Below are positions 45,106 to 55,035 of a stretch of DNA of 64,000 nt, piece after piece. The DNA is from Leucobacter sp. UCMA 4100. GTDB lineage: Bacteria > Actinomycetota > Actinomycetes > Actinomycetales > Microbacteriaceae. The stretch spans positions 806,001 through 870,000 of the forward strand of contig NZ_JAFEUS010000002.1 in the NCBI RefSeq assembly GCF_027853335.1, given 5' to 3'. Position numbers and translations under genes: made by a program. Below the pieces are notes generated by a model. It did no database searches. It saw only the letters and a program-made list of their open reading frames with translations, and was not told the origin of the DNA. The first letter of the stretch is position 1. Every line of letters begins with the position of its first letter.

Positions 45106-46377
45106 TTACTTCTTCGTGATCGGCTGCAGCACTTCGAGCCCGCCCATGTACGGGCGAAGGGCCTCGGGAACGATCACGCTACCGTCGGCTTGTTGGTGAG
45201 TTTCGAGCAGAGCGACGATCCACCGCGTTGTTGCGAGTGTGCCGTTGAGCGTCGCAACGGGCTCGGTCTTGCCGTTCTCGCCGCGAAAACGCGTCTTGAG
45301 TCGGCGCGACTGGTAGGTCGTGCAGTTTGAGGTCGAGGTGAGCTCGCGGAACGCCTCTTGGGTAGGCACCCAAGCCTCGATGTCGTACTTGCGGGCGGCG
45401 CTCGAGCCGAGGTCGCCGGCGGCCACATCGATCACGCGGTAGCTGAGGCCGAGGGCCTGCAGCATGTCTTCCTGCCAGCCGACAAGGCGGTCGTGCTCTG
45501 CCTCGGCTTCTTCGGGGCTCGTGTACACGAACATCTCGAGCTTGTTGAACTGGTGCACGCGAATGATGCCGCGGGTGTCTTTACCGTGCGAGCCGGCCTC
45601 TCGGCGGTAGCAGGTCGACCAGCCGGCGTAGCGCAGCGGCCCCTCGTCGAGGTCGACGATCTCGCCCGAGTGGTAGCCCGCGAGTGCGACCTCGCTCGTG
45701 CCGGTCAGGAAGAGGTCGTCGGCAGGAAGGTGGTACACCTCGTCGGAGTGCTCACCGAGAAAGCCGGTGCCGCTCATAATCTCGGGGCGCACGAGCGTCG
45801 GCGTGATCAGCGGCACGAAGCCGTTCGACATTGCCTTGTCGAGCGCGAGGTTCATCAGCGCGAGCTCGAGGCGGGCACCAACGCCACGCAAGAAGTAGAA
45901 GCGTGCGCCAGAGACCTTCGTGCCACGCTCCATGTCGATCGCGCCGAGCATCTCGCCCAGTTCAAGGTGGTCGCGTGGCTCAAAGTCGTACTGTGGCACC
46001 TCGCCGTGCGTGCGCAGGGTCACAAAGTTGTCTTCGCCACCGGCGGGAATGCCGTCGATGATGACGTTGTCGATCTTCATGAGCAGCTCGTCGAGCTCGG
46101 CCGCGCGCTGCTTCGAGAGCGCCTCTGCCTCTTTAACGCGCGCCGCAAGCTCGCTCGCCGCGGCGATCGCGGCCGGGCGCTCTTCAGGCGTGGCCTTCTT
46201 CACGAGGTCGCCAGCCGCCTTCTGCTGCGATCGAAGCGACTCGAACGCGGTCAGCGCCTCTCGCCTCGACACGTCGGCAGCCTGGGCCTGCTCGACGATT
46301 GCCGGATCGGCACCGCGAGCTGCCTGAGACGCCTGAATAACTTCTGGGGTATTGCGCAGCAGCTGAAGATCAATCAC
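45106..46377 (-). CDS. serS: Seryl-tRNA synthetase
   Basis: A 423-aa class IIa synthetase charging tRNA-Ser. The N-terminal coiled-coil arm (about 30-105), which binds the long variable arm of tRNA-Ser, is clear. Motif 2 is [19 protein letters not shown] and motif 3 is [33 protein letters not shown] forms the serine pocket. A frame open to 47988 would give 960 aa, but it runs antisense through the next gene. The GTG at 46377 begins [12 protein letters not shown], the normal SerRS start, and lies 7 nt after TAGACT. Two serine tRNAs lie downstream. Confidence 0.98.
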   Translation of the reverse strand: MIDLQLLRNTPEVIQASQAARGADPAIVEQAQAADVSRREALTAFESLRSQQKAAGDLVKKATPEERPAAIAAASELAARVKEAEALSKQRAAELDELLMKIDNVIIDGIPAGGEDNFVTLRTHGEVPQYDFEPRDHLELGEMLGAIDMERGTKVSGARFYFLRGVGARLELALMNLALDKAMSNGFVPLITPTLVRPEIMSGTGFLGEHSDEVYHLPADDLFLTGTSEVALAGYHSGEIVDLDEGPLRYAGWSTCYRREAGSHGKDTRGIIRVHQFNKLEMFVYTSPEEAEAEHDRLVGWQEDMLQALGLSYRVIDVAAGDLGSSAARKYDIEAWVPTQEAFRELTSTSNCTTYQSRRLKTRFRGENGKTEPVATLNGTLATTRWIVALLETHQQADGSVIVPEALRPYMGGLEVLQPITKK

Positions 46378-46384
46378 ACACGCC

Positions 46385-46424
46385 AGTCTACCCGTCGCAT
46401 CTGACAGGAGCGAGAGGGTAACGT
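46385..46424. promoter_or_regulatory. Divergent leaderless promoters, serS and diacylglycerol kinase-like gene
   Basis: On the minus strand TAGACT (46385-46390) is 7 nt before the serS GTG. On the plus strand TAACGT (46419-46424) is 7 nt before the ATG at 46432. Only 54 nt separate the two start codons, so both transcripts must start at or very near the codon. Confidence 0.65.
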
Positions 46425-46431
46425 TGACCAT

Positions 46432-47511
46432 ATGCGTGATTTGGCCGACCCGCCCTCTTCGAGGCACCGAGCGACGGTGCTTTTTCACCCCCTGAAAACC
46501 GATCTCCCGGCACTCAGGGCACTCATGCGCGTCGAAGAAGAGCGTGCTGGCTGGGCTCCAAGCGAGTGGATCGAGACCACTCCCAATGACGGCGGATCGG
46601 AAGCGCTCAGACAGGCACTTACCCGCGAACCTCACCTCGTCTTCGCCTCGGGCGGCGACGGAACCGTGCGCGCGGCCGCCGAAGCGCTCCGCGGCACGGG
46701 GGTGCCCCTCGCGATCATTCCGCAGGGCACCGGCAACATTCTCGCCCGCAACGTCGGCCTCGCCCCAGGCCGCACCGACGAGGCCGTGCGTGCAGGCTTC
46801 GAGGGCGTCGACCGCCCCATCGACCTCGGAATCGCAACAATCGTGCGCCAGGACGAGAGCGAAGACGAACACGTCTTCCTCGTGCTCGCCGGCATGGGCC
46901 TCGACGCCCGCGCCATTCGCGCAACCCGCAGCTCGTGGAAAAAGGCCGTCGGGTGGCTCGCCTATATCGATGGCGGGCTGCGAACGATGATCCGCGATAA
47001 ACCGCTGCGCATTCACTATTCGTACGATCGGCACTCGGCCCGCGAACTCGAGGTATACACCGTCATGATCGGCAACTGCGGCCTCTTGCCCGGCGGCGTG
47101 CTGCTCATTCCCGACGCGCGCATCGACGACGGCGAGCTCGACGTCGTCGCGCTTCGCCCCCAGGGCGCCTTCGCGTGGCTCAAGATCTGGAACAAAATCG
47201 GCTGGGAAAACGGCGTGCTGCGCAAAACCCGCACCGGCCGCCGCATCATCGACCTCGTGCACGACACCAAGAACGTGGTGTACCTGCGCGCCAAGAAGTT
47301 CGCGCTCACCGTGCCTGGCGTCGAGCCCGTGCAGCTCGACGGCGACGACCTCGGCCTCGCGATCGCGGTCAAGGGCGCGGTCGACCCGGGCGCGCTCGTG
47401 CTGCGCGTCGCCGAGCACTGGACCACGACGGCGTTTGGGGCTGATGCGGGTGCGGCGGGTGCTGGGGCGGGTGCCGTTTCGGCGCCAAAGGCGGCATCGG
47501 CGGGCCGGTGA
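46432..47511 (+). CDS. Diacylglycerol/lipid kinase family protein
   Basis: A 359-aa lipid kinase of the DagK/YegS catalytic fold. The ATP-binding motif is [16 protein letters not shown] (G74-T78), with [15 protein letters not shown] following and [23 protein letters not shown] in the C-terminal half. It would phosphorylate diacylglycerol or a related lipid for phospholipid recycling. The last ~25 residues are an alanine/glycine run of no clear function. Transcript starts at the ATG. Confidence 0.93.
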   Translation: MRDLADPPSSRHRATVLFHPLKTDLPALRALMRVEEERAGWAPSEWIETTPNDGGSEALRQALTREPHLVFASGGDGTVRAAAEALRGTGVPLAIIPQGTGNILARNVGLAPGRTDEAVRAGFEGVDRPIDLGIATIVRQDESEDEHVFLVLAGMGLDARAIRATRSSWKKAVGWLAYIDGGLRTMIRDKPLRIHYSYDRHSARELEVYTVMIGNCGLLPGGVLLIPDARIDDGELDVVALRPQGAFAWLKIWNKIGWENGVLRKTRTGRRIIDLVHDTKNVVYLRAKKFALTVPGVEPVQLDGDDLGLAIAVKGAVDPGALVLRVAEHWTTTAFGADAGAAGAGAGAVSAPKAASAGR

Positions 47512-47631
47512 GGTCGGCCGACTGGTGAGTGAAGTCGGCCGGCAGCCCGCTGAGGTCGGCCGATAGGCCGCTGATGCCGGCAGGCGCGCGAACTGCGCGA
47601 GCCGACCGTCTTGTGCGACTTTTCCGCGTCC

Positions 47632-47683
47632 ACTTGACGAAAAGCAGGGTGTTTCGCTGAAAACACCCTGCTTTTCGTCAAGT
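47632..47683. repeat. Palindromic element B, copy 2 (inverted)
   Basis: Perfect 23-bp arms (47632-47654 and 47661-47683) with loop CGCTGA, the reverse complement of the loop in copy 1. So the element is inserted in the opposite orientation. It lies between convergent genes, 88 nt from the acyl-CoA dehydrogenase stop; the flanks (47512-47631) show no gene. Confidence 0.95.
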
Positions 47684-47770
47684 AAACCTCGAAGCGGCAG
47701 GCAGCGCCGCAGCGCCGCACGACAGCAGCGCACGCACCGCGGGTAGCGCCGCAGCGCCGGCCGCAGCAAC

Positions 47771-49393
47771 CTACGCGCGAGCCGCCACCGCCGCCGCATC
47801 GACGCCACGAGGCAGCGCACCGTAGAGGTGCCCGAACCCGGCACCCTCGCCAAGGCGCGAAGCCACGAAGGCGTCAGCCACCGCATCGGGGGCCGTGCGC
47901 AAGAGCAGCGACGCCTCGAGCAAGGTCGCGAGCGCGCCGACGAGTTGTCGGGCACGGGCATCGGGTTGCGGATCCGCCGCGATGTCACGGGCGAGCGAGC
48001 GCGTGCGCGCGAGGTGCTCGTCGAAGACGGGGTTCACGCCAGCGGCGAGCGCGACCTCGGCGTCGAAGGCTTCGAGCGATTCGGGCTCGCGGGCGATGGC
48101 GCGCAGCACGTCGAGGGCGATGACGTTGCCTGAACCTTCCCAGATGGCCATGACGGGCTGCTCGCGGTAGCGCATCGCGAGCGGGAAGTCTTCGATCGCG
48201 CCGTTACCGCCGAGGCACTCGAGCGCTTCGCCCGCGTGGCTCGTGGCGCGCTTGCACACCCAGTACTTGCCGACGGCGGTGGCGAGGCGGCGAAACGCGA
48301 CGTCTTCGGCCGGGGCATCGTCGTCGTAGGCGCGGGCGACGCGCATGGCGAGCGAGGTTGCGGCCTCGGTCTCGAGCTGCAGGTCGGCGATCACGGCGGT
48401 CATGGCCGGCTGGTCGATGAGGGTTTTGCCGAAGGCGGCGCGGTTGCGCACGTGCCAGGCTGCCTCGGCCGTGGCCTGGCGCATGCCAGCGAGCGACCCG
48501 AGCATCGAGTCGAGGCGGGTGCGGGTGACCATGTCAATGATGGTGCGCACGCCGCGGCCCTCTTCGCCGATCAAGAAGCCGACGGTGTTCTCGTACTCGA
48601 TCTCGCTCGACGCGTTGGCGCGGTTGCCGAGCTTGTCTTTAAGGCGCATGATGTGCAGCGTGTTGCGGCTGCCGTCGTCGAGCACGCGCGGCACGAGAAA
48701 GCATGAGAGGCCTCCTGGCGCCTGGGCGAGCACGAGAAATCCGTCGCTCATCGGAGCCGAGCAGAACCACTTGTGGCCCGTGAGCCGGTAGCTGCCATCA
48801 CCCGCGGGCTCGGCATGCGTCGTGTTCGCGCGCACGTCTGATCCGCCCTGCTTCTCGGTCATGGCCATGCCAAAGATCGCGCCGGGTTTGCCCGGGCGAA
48901 GCGCGCCGTCGTACTCGGTCGAGAGCAGCCGCGGCATCCACTGCTTGGCAAGCTCGGGGTGCTGCGCGATGACGGGCGCCGAGGCGTGGGTCATCGAGAC
49001 GGGGCAGGCGTGGCCGGGTTCGATCTGCGCGAAGAGCATAAAGTGGGCCGCGCGAGCGACGCCAGCGCCTGGCCGCGGATCGGCGAAAGCACTCGTGTGC
49101 GCACCCGCCTTGACTGCCGCCCCGATAACCCGGTGGTACGAGGGGTCGTACTCGACCTCGTCGATGCGATTGCCCCAGCGGTCGTGCGAGTGCAGTACCG
49201 GCTCGTTGCGGTTCGCGCGGCGAGCATCGGCCTGGAACTCGGCGGTGCCGACGTGGGTTCCGGTCTCGTGCAGAGCCTCGGTTGCCCAGCCCGCGTCATA
49301 GCGTTCGACGGCTTCCCGCAGCGCAACGTTGGCCTCGTATTCGTCGAGGCCTACCCGCTCGGGTGACTGGTTGGTGACGGTGTGAGTGTTCAC
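47771..49393 (-). CDS. Acyl-CoA dehydrogenase, AidB-like
   Basis: A 540-aa flavoprotein, longer than usual acyl-CoA dehydrogenases because of an AidB-type N-terminal region ([22 protein letters not shown]). FAD motifs [18 protein letters not shown] and [16 protein letters not shown], then [41 protein letters not shown], place it in the AidB/isovaleryl-CoA group; the EGSGNV glutamate is the likely catalytic or equivalent residue. The GTG start overlaps the TetR stop by 4 nt (GTGA), so it is controlled with that repressor. Substrate unknown; in AidB it may be DNA-associated. Confidence 0.93.
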   Translation of the reverse strand: MNTHTVTNQSPERVGLDEYEANVALREAVERYDAGWATEALHETGTHVGTAEFQADARRANRNEPVLHSHDRWGNRIDEVEYDPSYHRVIGAAVKAGAHTSAFADPRPGAGVARAAHFMLFAQIEPGHACPVSMTHASAPVIAQHPELAKQWMPRLLSTEYDGALRPGKPGAIFGMAMTEKQGGSDVRANTTHAEPAGDGSYRLTGHKWFCSAPMSDGFLVLAQAPGGLSCFLVPRVLDDGSRNTLHIMRLKDKLGNRANASSEIEYENTVGFLIGEEGRGVRTIIDMVTRTRLDSMLGSLAGMRQATAEAAWHVRNRAAFGKTLIDQPAMTAVIADLQLETEAATSLAMRVARAYDDDAPAEDVAFRRLATAVGKYWVCKRATSHAGEALECLGGNGAIEDFPLAMRYREQPVMAIWEGSGNVIALDVLRAIAREPESLEAFDAEVALAAGVNPVFDEHLARTRSLARDIAADPQPDARARQLVGALATLLEASLLLRTAPDAVADAFVASRLGEGAGFGHLYGALPRGVDAAAVAARA

Positions 49394-50037
49394 TCTTCGC
49401 TCCTTTGCTGTGTGGTGTGCGCGGCGCCTGCGCCGACCGCCCTCATGCAGAGGGTGTGGATCGACGAAACGAGCCTCGTTTCGTCGCGCCCGATATTCGC
49501 GTCGTGGGTATCGATGGGCGGCAGCGGCGAGAGGGGGCCAGTGAGCGCTTCACTGATGGCCCCGACGATGCCGGCCGCGGTGACTCTCGCGTCTTGCTCG
49601 GGGAACTCGCCCTCGGCGATGCCCCGTTCGACGATGTCGATGAGCAGGCTCGCGTAGCTGAGCCGGTAGGTGAGGCGCTCGGCCTCGATCGCTTTGCCGA
49701 CGGGCTCGACGAGCAGCGACCACGCAAGCCGGCGCCCCCTGAGCGCGCGTCCCGTGAAGGCGTCGATGAGCGCGGTGAGTTGCGCGGAGGATCCGCCTGG
49801 GCCTGCCGCGTCAACCGCCTCGGCGACGTGCGCGAGTTCCTGGCCAGCGCATCGGCGGAACACCTCGGTGAGCAGCTCGTCGGCGTCGGTTGCGTAGCTG
49901 TAGAGCAACCCGGCGCTCATGCCGGCTCGGCCGGTGATCGCTTTGACCGAGGCGCCGCGGAAGCCCGCTTCGCTCACGATCTCGGTTGCGGCCTTCACGA
50001 GCGCAGAGCGGCGGTCGTGCTGAACGGGGGTGTTCAT
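49390..50037 (-). CDS. TetR-family transcriptional regulator of the acyl-CoA module
   Basis: A 215-aa regulator. HTH about 10-58 with ALVKAATEIVSEAGFRGASVKAI and GMSAGLLYSYATDADELL. The frame is open to 50184, giving 49 extra low-complexity residues; the ATG at 50037 with AAGGGAG upstream is preferred. It is first gene of a unit with the acyl-CoA dehydrogenase and diverges from the acyl-CoA ligase, with two operators between. It probably represses both sides and itself, induced by an acyl-CoA. Confidence 0.92.
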   Translation of the reverse strand: MNTPVQHDRRSALVKAATEIVSEAGFRGASVKAITGRAGMSAGLLYSYATDADELLTEVFRRCAGQELAHVAEAVDAAGPGGSSAQLTALIDAFTGRALRGRRLAWSLLVEPVGKAIEAERLTYRLSYASLLIDIVERGIAEGEFPEQDARVTAAGIVGAISEALTGPLSPLPPIDTHDANIGRDETRLVSSIHTLCMRAVGAGAAHTTQQRSEE

Positions 50038-50201
50038 GCCGTGCTCCCTTCGCTGGTCGGTGTGCTCGCGGTTGCTGGTGTTGCGGTGCTTCGGTGTGCG
50101 GTGCTGGGCTGCGCAGCGTTCTGGTTTGGGTTGGCTGGTGTTGCCAAGCTGCCCTTTGGGGTCGCCGCCTCTGAGAAATGACATGTGTCTAGATTCTCAC
50201 A

Positions 50202-50239
50202 TTGAATTGTGATTCAATAGGCATTGAACCACGATTCAA
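50202..50239. promoter_or_regulatory. Double TetR operator
   Basis: Two palindromes, TTGAAT-TGTG-ATTCAA (50202-50217) and TTGAAC-CACG-ATTCAA (50224-50239), have centres 22 bp apart, two helical turns. The 6-4-6 layout mirrors the TTGACT sites of the other cluster but the inner bases differ. Confidence 0.8.
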
Positions 50240-50278
50240 GTCGTGAAACAAGCCCCGCCACAGTGAAGTGAGGAAACC

Positions 50279-51796
50279 GTGAATCTCAATTGGATGCTCG
50301 AACGTGCTGCGCGTACCTTCCCCGAGAAAGAAGCGATCGTGAGCGATCTACAAACGCTCAGCTACCGAGAATTGCTTGACACGACGAAGCGCGCGGCGCA
50401 GGTGTTTCGCGATCTTGGGGTTTCCCCCGGCGACCGCGTGGGAGTCATGACCTACAACACTCCCGCCTTCATCATCGCGGCGTTCGGCCTCTGGCGTGCT
50501 GGCGCGGCCCTCGTTCCCATCAACCACAAGTTCACCGCAACCGAGGTGAAGTACGTGGCCGAGCACGCATCGCTTCGCCTCATCGTGGGCGACGCCGACT
50601 TCGAGGCGCAGATCACGAAGGGTGCGCCTGACGCACGCCTGCTCACGACGACCGACGACGCGAGCGGCGAGTTCGACACGCTCGTCGCTGCGGCCACGCC
50701 GTGGGATGGCGTCGAGGTGACCGGCGACATGATCGCCCAGGTGCTGTACACCTCAGGAACAACGAGCAGCCCCAAGGGCTGCCTGCACACCCACGCAGGC
50801 CTCTCGGGCGTTCCCGCCTACACGACCGCGGCCGTTGGGCTGCGCCGCGAAGACCGCTTCTTGATCGCGATGCCCATCTGGCACGCCTCACCCCTCAACA
50901 ACTGGATGCTCTCGATGGTCTACCTCGCGGGCACCATCGTGCTGCTCAAGGAATACCACCCCGTGCACTTTCTCGCGACCGTCGAGAAGCACCGTGCGAC
51001 CGCCTTCTTCGGTGCGCCCATCGCGTACCTCGCACCGCTCAAGGTGCTGCCGACCATCGACAAGCAGCTGAGCGACTTCGACCTGACGAGCATGCGCCTG
51101 TGGGCATACGGCGGCGCCCCGATGGGCGCTCAGACCGTGCAGATGCTGCAGCAGGCTTACAACACCGACAACTTCTACCAGGTCTACGGCATGAGCGAGA
51201 TGGGCCCCGTCGGCTCGGCCCTCTACCCCGAGGAGCAGGTAGAGAAGGCTGGAGCGATCGGGGCCGGCGGCATGCCGGGCGTCGACATTCGCGTCGTGAA
51301 GGAAGACGGCGAGCCCGCCTCAGCCGGCGAGGTCGGCGAGATCTGGATTCGCTCGAGCACCCGCATGCAGGGCTACCTCAACAACCCCGAGGCCACCGCC
51401 GACGTCTTCGACGGCGAGTGGTACCTCTCGGGTGACCTCGCCCGCATCGACGAAGACGGTTACCTCACGATCGTCGACCGCCTCAAAGACGTCGTGATCA
51501 CGGGCGGCGAGAACGTCTACTCACCCGAGGTCGAAGAGGCGCTGCGCCAGCACCCCGAGATCATCGATGCCGCCGCTGTCGGGCGCCCCCACGAAGAGTG
51601 GGGCGAGACCCTCGTCGCCGTCATCGAAGCAACCGAGGCCGGCGCCTCACTCACCATCGAAGAGCTGCGCGAATTCTTGAGCACCCAACTCGCGAAGTAC
51701 AAGATGCCGCGCGAGCTCGTGTTCAGCACCCAGCTGCCGCGCAACCCATCAGGCAAGATCATGAAGCACGTGCTGCGGGCGGAGCTGACGGCGTAG
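50279..51796 (+). CDS. Acyl-CoA synthetase (AMP-forming, class I adenylate enzyme)
   Basis: A 505-aa ANL-family ligase that activates a carboxylic or fatty acid to acyl-CoA through an acyl-AMP. P-loop LYTSGTTSSPKGC (156-168), the YGMSEMGPVGSALYP adenine motif, YLSGDLARIDEDGYLTIVDR hinge region, and catalytic lysine K493 in RNPSGKIMKH are intact. Chain length cannot be predicted. The GTG at 50279 has TGAGGA upstream. It diverges from TetR and shares the double operator. Confidence 0.95.
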   Translation: MNLNWMLERAARTFPEKEAIVSDLQTLSYRELLDTTKRAAQVFRDLGVSPGDRVGVMTYNTPAFIIAAFGLWRAGAALVPINHKFTATEVKYVAEHASLRLIVGDADFEAQITKGAPDARLLTTTDDASGEFDTLVAAATPWDGVEVTGDMIAQVLYTSGTTSSPKGCLHTHAGLSGVPAYTTAAVGLRREDRFLIAMPIWHASPLNNWMLSMVYLAGTIVLLKEYHPVHFLATVEKHRATAFFGAPIAYLAPLKVLPTIDKQLSDFDLTSMRLWAYGGAPMGAQTVQMLQQAYNTDNFYQVYGMSEMGPVGSALYPEEQVEKAGAIGAGGMPGVDIRVVKEDGEPASAGEVGEIWIRSSTRMQGYLNNPEATADVFDGEWYLSGDLARIDEDGYLTIVDRLKDVVITGGENVYSPEVEEALRQHPEIIDAAAVGRPHEEWGETLVAVIEATEAGASLTIEELREFLSTQLAKYKMPRELVFSTQLPRNPSGKIMKHVLRAELTA

Positions 51797-52307
51797 GGGC
51801 GGCGGGGGCGCGCGGCGGCCGACGCATGGGCGGGCGCCTCCGGGGCGCACGGCCGAGTGGGCGCGCTGCAGAGCGGGTGCGCTGCCTGCGGGGTGCGTGG
51901 CGGTACTCGCTTGCGTGGGCTGGTACCCGATCCGCGCCCTTCGGCACTCCACCCAGCGTGGGCTGGCGTTTGATCCGCCGCTTCGGTCTGTAGCTGCGCG
52001 TGCTGGCGCTCAGCCTGCGTGCGCTGGCACTCCGTCGCGTGTGATGGCACCCCACCTGCGCGTTTCGGCATCGCGCTACCCCGCTTCGGCGTTTACTTGA
52101 CGAAAAGCAGGGTGTTTTCGGCGAAACACCCTGCTTTTCGTCAAACCAGCACCGCCAGTGTCATCGGGCGCAACGAAACGGCCGCGGGCTTGCGCAAAGT
52201 GGCAGTGAAGCGCGACAGCGACAGAGCGGCGGAGCGACAGCGACAGCGAGGGCGACAGCGAGGGCGGCGGAGCGACAGCGACGACAGCGACAGCGCCGCA
52301 GCGCCAC
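51797..52307. other. 511-nt gene-free interval with GC-rich repeats and element B3
   Basis: No convincing gene on either strand. The left part (51797-51880) is very GC-rich. Element B copy 3 sits at 52097-52144. The right part, 52211-52307, is a purine/C repeat of GCGACA and GCGGAG hexamers (for example 52213, 52233, 52271, 52283), running up to the pheA stop. ORFs crossing the interval owe their length to GC bias. Confidence 0.6.
52097..52144. repeat. Palindromic element B, copy 3
   Basis: Perfect 21-bp arms (52097-52117 and 52124-52144) with loop TCGGCG. The left flank continues as GTTTAC as in other copies, but the right end is cut short (CAAACC instead of CAAGTAAAC). It lies between convergent genes, 164 nt from the pheA stop. 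Confidence 0.95.
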
Positions 52308-53261
52308 CTAGGCGCGCGGCGAACCCGCCCCCAGCACGCCGTCGAGCCACGCGCGCGCATCGCGGAACGACGCGTCGTCAGTGCTCGGCTGGGCGATGGC
52401 GCGAATGCCGTCGGCGCGGGGGTACGAGCCCAAAAACACGACGCGGGGGCTGAAGCGCTTCACACCGAGCAGGGCGTCGGCCACCCGTTCGTCGAGCACG
52501 TGGCCCTCGGCGTCGATGACGAAGCGGTAGCGGCCCATGCGGTCGCCGATGGGGCGTGAGGCAATGAGGGTGAGGTTCACTCCACGGGTTGCGAACTGTT
52601 CGAGGAGTTCGAGCAGCGAACCCGACTCGTCGCGGGGCAGCTCGACGATGAGGCTCGTCTTGTCGGCACCGGTGCGGGCGGGCAGCGGGCCCGCGGGCGC
52701 GACCAGCACGAAGCGGGTGACGGCGTCGCGGTTCGAGGCGAGGTGCTCGGCGAGCACGGTCACGTCGTAGTGTTCGGTGATGCTCGGCGGGGCGATCGCC
52801 GCGTCAATCTGCTCACGCTCGAGCAAATCAGCGGCGGCCTGCACGTTCGATGCAGCCGGAAAGTGCACGTGCCCCGGCAGCCGCTCATCGAGCCATTCGC
52901 GGCACTGGCCGTAGGCGACGGGGTGCGCCGCGACCGTGCGAATGTCATCGAGGCTCGCACCGTTTCGCACGACGAGCACGAAGTCGACGGGCACGAGGTA
53001 CTCACCGACGATGTGCAGGCCCTGCGTCGTGGCGAGGGCGTCTTGCGCGACGGTGACTCCGCCGTCGACCGAGTTCTCGATCGCGATCATGGCGGCGTTG
53101 CTGCGCCCGCCGACCACGTCGGCAAGCGCCTCGCCAATGTTGGCGACGGGGATCCACTCTTGACCGGCGGCCTCTGGCGCGAGTTTGAGGGCCGCCTCGG
53201 TAAACGTTCCCGCGGGCCCAAGATAGGAGTACCGGCGCAGGGGCGTTTGAGAAGCAGTCAT
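52308..53261 (-). CDS. pheA: Prephenate dehydratase
   Basis: A 317-aa enzyme converting prephenate to phenylpyruvate in phenylalanine synthesis. The catalytic domain (~8-190) has YLGPAGTFTEAAL, IAIENSVDGGVT and VTRFVLV (T182-F184). The ACT domain (~200-285) contains DESGSLLELLEQFATRGVNLTLI. The feedback motif normally ESRP reads ASRP (234-237), so phenylalanine binding may be altered. The ATG at 53261 lies 6 nt after TAGAAT, a leaderless start. No chorismate mutase domain is fused. Confidence 0.97.
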   Translation of the reverse strand: MTASQTPLRRYSYLGPAGTFTEAALKLAPEAAGQEWIPVANIGEALADVVGGRSNAAMIAIENSVDGGVTVAQDALATTQGLHIVGEYLVPVDFVLVVRNGASLDDIRTVAAHPVAYGQCREWLDERLPGHVHFPAASNVQAAADLLEREQIDAAIAPPSITEHYDVTVLAEHLASNRDAVTRFVLVAPAGPLPARTGADKTSLIVELPRDESGSLLELLEQFATRGVNLTLIASRPIGDRMGRYRFVIDAEGHVLDERVADALLGVKRFSPRVVFLGSYPRADGIRAIAQPSTDDASFRDARAWLDGVLGAGSPRA

Positions 53262-53295
53262 GCGGCCATTCTACGCGAGGGCGAACCCATCAGGC

Positions 53296-54966
53296 TCACG
53301 CAAGTGCCCGCGCCACCAGCGCCTGCGCCTCGGCAAGCACCTGTTCGAGGTGCTGCTCGCCCAGGAAGGATTCGGCGTAGACCTTGTACACGTCTTCGGT
53401 GCCCGAGGGGCGCGCCGCGAACCAGGCGTTCTCGGTCATGACTTTGAGCCCGCCAATGGCAGCCCCGTTGCCCGGAGCCTCGGTGAGCACGGCGGTGATC
53501 GCCTCGCCGACGAACTCGCCCGCGGTGATGTCGGCGGCGGTGAGCTTTTTGAGGCGTGCCTTCTCGTCGGGCGTCGCGGCGGCGTCAACGCGGCGGTACA
53601 CGGGGGTGCCGTGCTCGCGCGTGAGCGCCCGGTAGCGTTCGTCGATGCTCTCGCCCGTCACCGCGGTGATCTCAGCGGCGAGCAGGCACATGATGATTCC
53701 GTCTTTGTCGGTCGACCAGGGACGCCCGTCGGTGCGCAAGAACGAGGCGCCCGCGCTTTCCTCGCCGCCGAACGCGACGCTGCCCTCGTGCAGCCCGGGC
53801 ACGAACCACTTGAACCCGACGGGCACCTCGAGCAGTTCGCGGCCGTGGCCCGCGACAACTCGGTCGATGATCGCCGATGACACGAGCGTTTTGCCGATGG
53901 CCGCGTGTTTCCAGGCGGATCCTTCCGCGCTGCCCGCCCCGGCACGGTGCGCGAGCAGGTAGTCGATCGCAACGGCGAGCACGTGGTTCGGCTGCTGCAG
54001 CCCTGCCCCGCGGGTGATCACGCCGAAGCGGTCGGCGTCGGCGTCGTTCGCGACGAGCAGGTCGTAGTGCTCGCGTTCGGCGAGGGCGCCCGCCATGGCG
54101 TGGGGCGACGAGGGATCCATGCGAATCTTTCCGTCCCAGTCGAGTGTCATGAACGACCAGGTGGGGTCGATTCCGGGCCCGAGCACGGTGAGGTCGAGCT
54201 TGTGCACGCGGGCGATCTCAGCCCAGTACTCGACGGCGGCACCGCCGAGCGGGTGGGCGCCGATGCGCACCCCCGCCTCCCGAATCGCTTCGACGTTCAC
54301 AGTCTCGCCGAGCGCGGCGACGTAGGGGCCCATGAAGTCATGGCGTGCGGGCTCCGCTCCGACGGCGCGGGCGATGTCGGCTCCCTGTTCGAGCAGCTCG
54401 TTCGCTCGAGCGGCGATCCAGTCGGTCGCGTCGGTGTCGGCGGGACCGCCGTGCGGTGGGTTGTACTTGAACCCGCCATCCTGTGGCGGGTTGTGGCTCG
54501 GGGTGACGACGATGCCGTCGGCGAGGCCATCGGCCGGGGTGCCGGCGGCTGCGCGATCCGCTGCGGCATGCATCGCTTCGTTGTGGCTGAGAATCGCGTG
54601 GCTGAGCGCGGGCGTGGGCACGAGCGCGTCGCCGGCGCTCGCACGAACCTCGACGCCCGCGGCGAGCAGCACCTCGACGGCGGTCGCGAGAGCCGGGGCT
54701 GAAAGGGGGTGCGAGTCGGCTCCGATGAAGAGCGGGCCGGTGATGCCCTGCCCTGCGCGGTACTCGGCGATCGCGAGCGAGATTGCGGCGATGTGCGCCT
54801 CGGTGAATGAGGCGTTGAGCGAGGTTCCGCGGTGTCCTGAGGTGCCGAAGGCTACCCGCTGGGCCGGATTGCTGAGATCTGGCCGAGCCTCGTGGTACGC
54901 GGCGATGACTGCCGCGACGTCGATGAGGTCTTCGGGGGTGGCAGCGAGGCCTGCGCGTTCATGCAT
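53296..54966 (-). CDS. pgm: Phosphoglucomutase (alpha-D-glucose phosphate-specific)
   Basis: A 556-aa enzyme interconverting glucose 1- and 6-phosphate. Active-site serine loop VTPSHNPPQDGGFKYNPPHG, metal loop VANDADADRFG, sugar loop GGEESAGASF and phosphate loop ARPSGTEDVYKVYAES are all present. Length matches the long bacterial pgm type. The frame opens at 54984; the ATG at 54966 (MHERAGLAATP) fits the family N-terminus. It is divergent from the NagD-like gene and feeds glycogen and cell-wall sugar synthesis. Confidence 0.96.
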   Translation of the reverse strand: MHERAGLAATPEDLIDVAAVIAAYHEARPDLSNPAQRVAFGTSGHRGTSLNASFTEAHIAAISLAIAEYRAGQGITGPLFIGADSHPLSAPALATAVEVLLAAGVEVRASAGDALVPTPALSHAILSHNEAMHAAADRAAAGTPADGLADGIVVTPSHNPPQDGGFKYNPPHGGPADTDATDWIAARANELLEQGADIARAVGAEPARHDFMGPYVAALGETVNVEAIREAGVRIGAHPLGGAAVEYWAEIARVHKLDLTVLGPGIDPTWSFMTLDWDGKIRMDPSSPHAMAGALAEREHYDLLVANDADADRFGVITRGAGLQQPNHVLAVAIDYLLAHRAGAGSAEGSAWKHAAIGKTLVSSAIIDRVVAGHGRELLEVPVGFKWFVPGLHEGSVAFGGEESAGASFLRTDGRPWSTDKDGIIMCLLAAEITAVTGESIDERYRALTREHGTPVYRRVDAAATPDEKARLKKLTAADITAGEFVGEAITAVLTEAPGNGAAIGGLKVMTENAWFAARPSGTEDVYKVYAESFLGEQHLEQVLAEAQALVARALA

Positions 54967-55035
54967 GCCTCTAGTCTGCCGCATCTCGGTCCGTTAACCT
55001 TGCGTTTACGCTGTCGAGGTAAAGTAAAGGCACCA

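Noticed and set aside
45106-47988. A 960-codon open frame covering serS and more
   Set aside because: Only the last 423 codons are SerRS, starting at the GTG at 46377 with the normal N-terminus. The rest is antisense to the lipid kinase gene and has GC-driven arginine-rich composition.
50038-50184. N-terminal extension of the second TetR protein
   Set aside because: The 49 extra residues are low-complexity and polar, while the ATG at 50037 has AAGGGAG upstream and starts just before the HTH.
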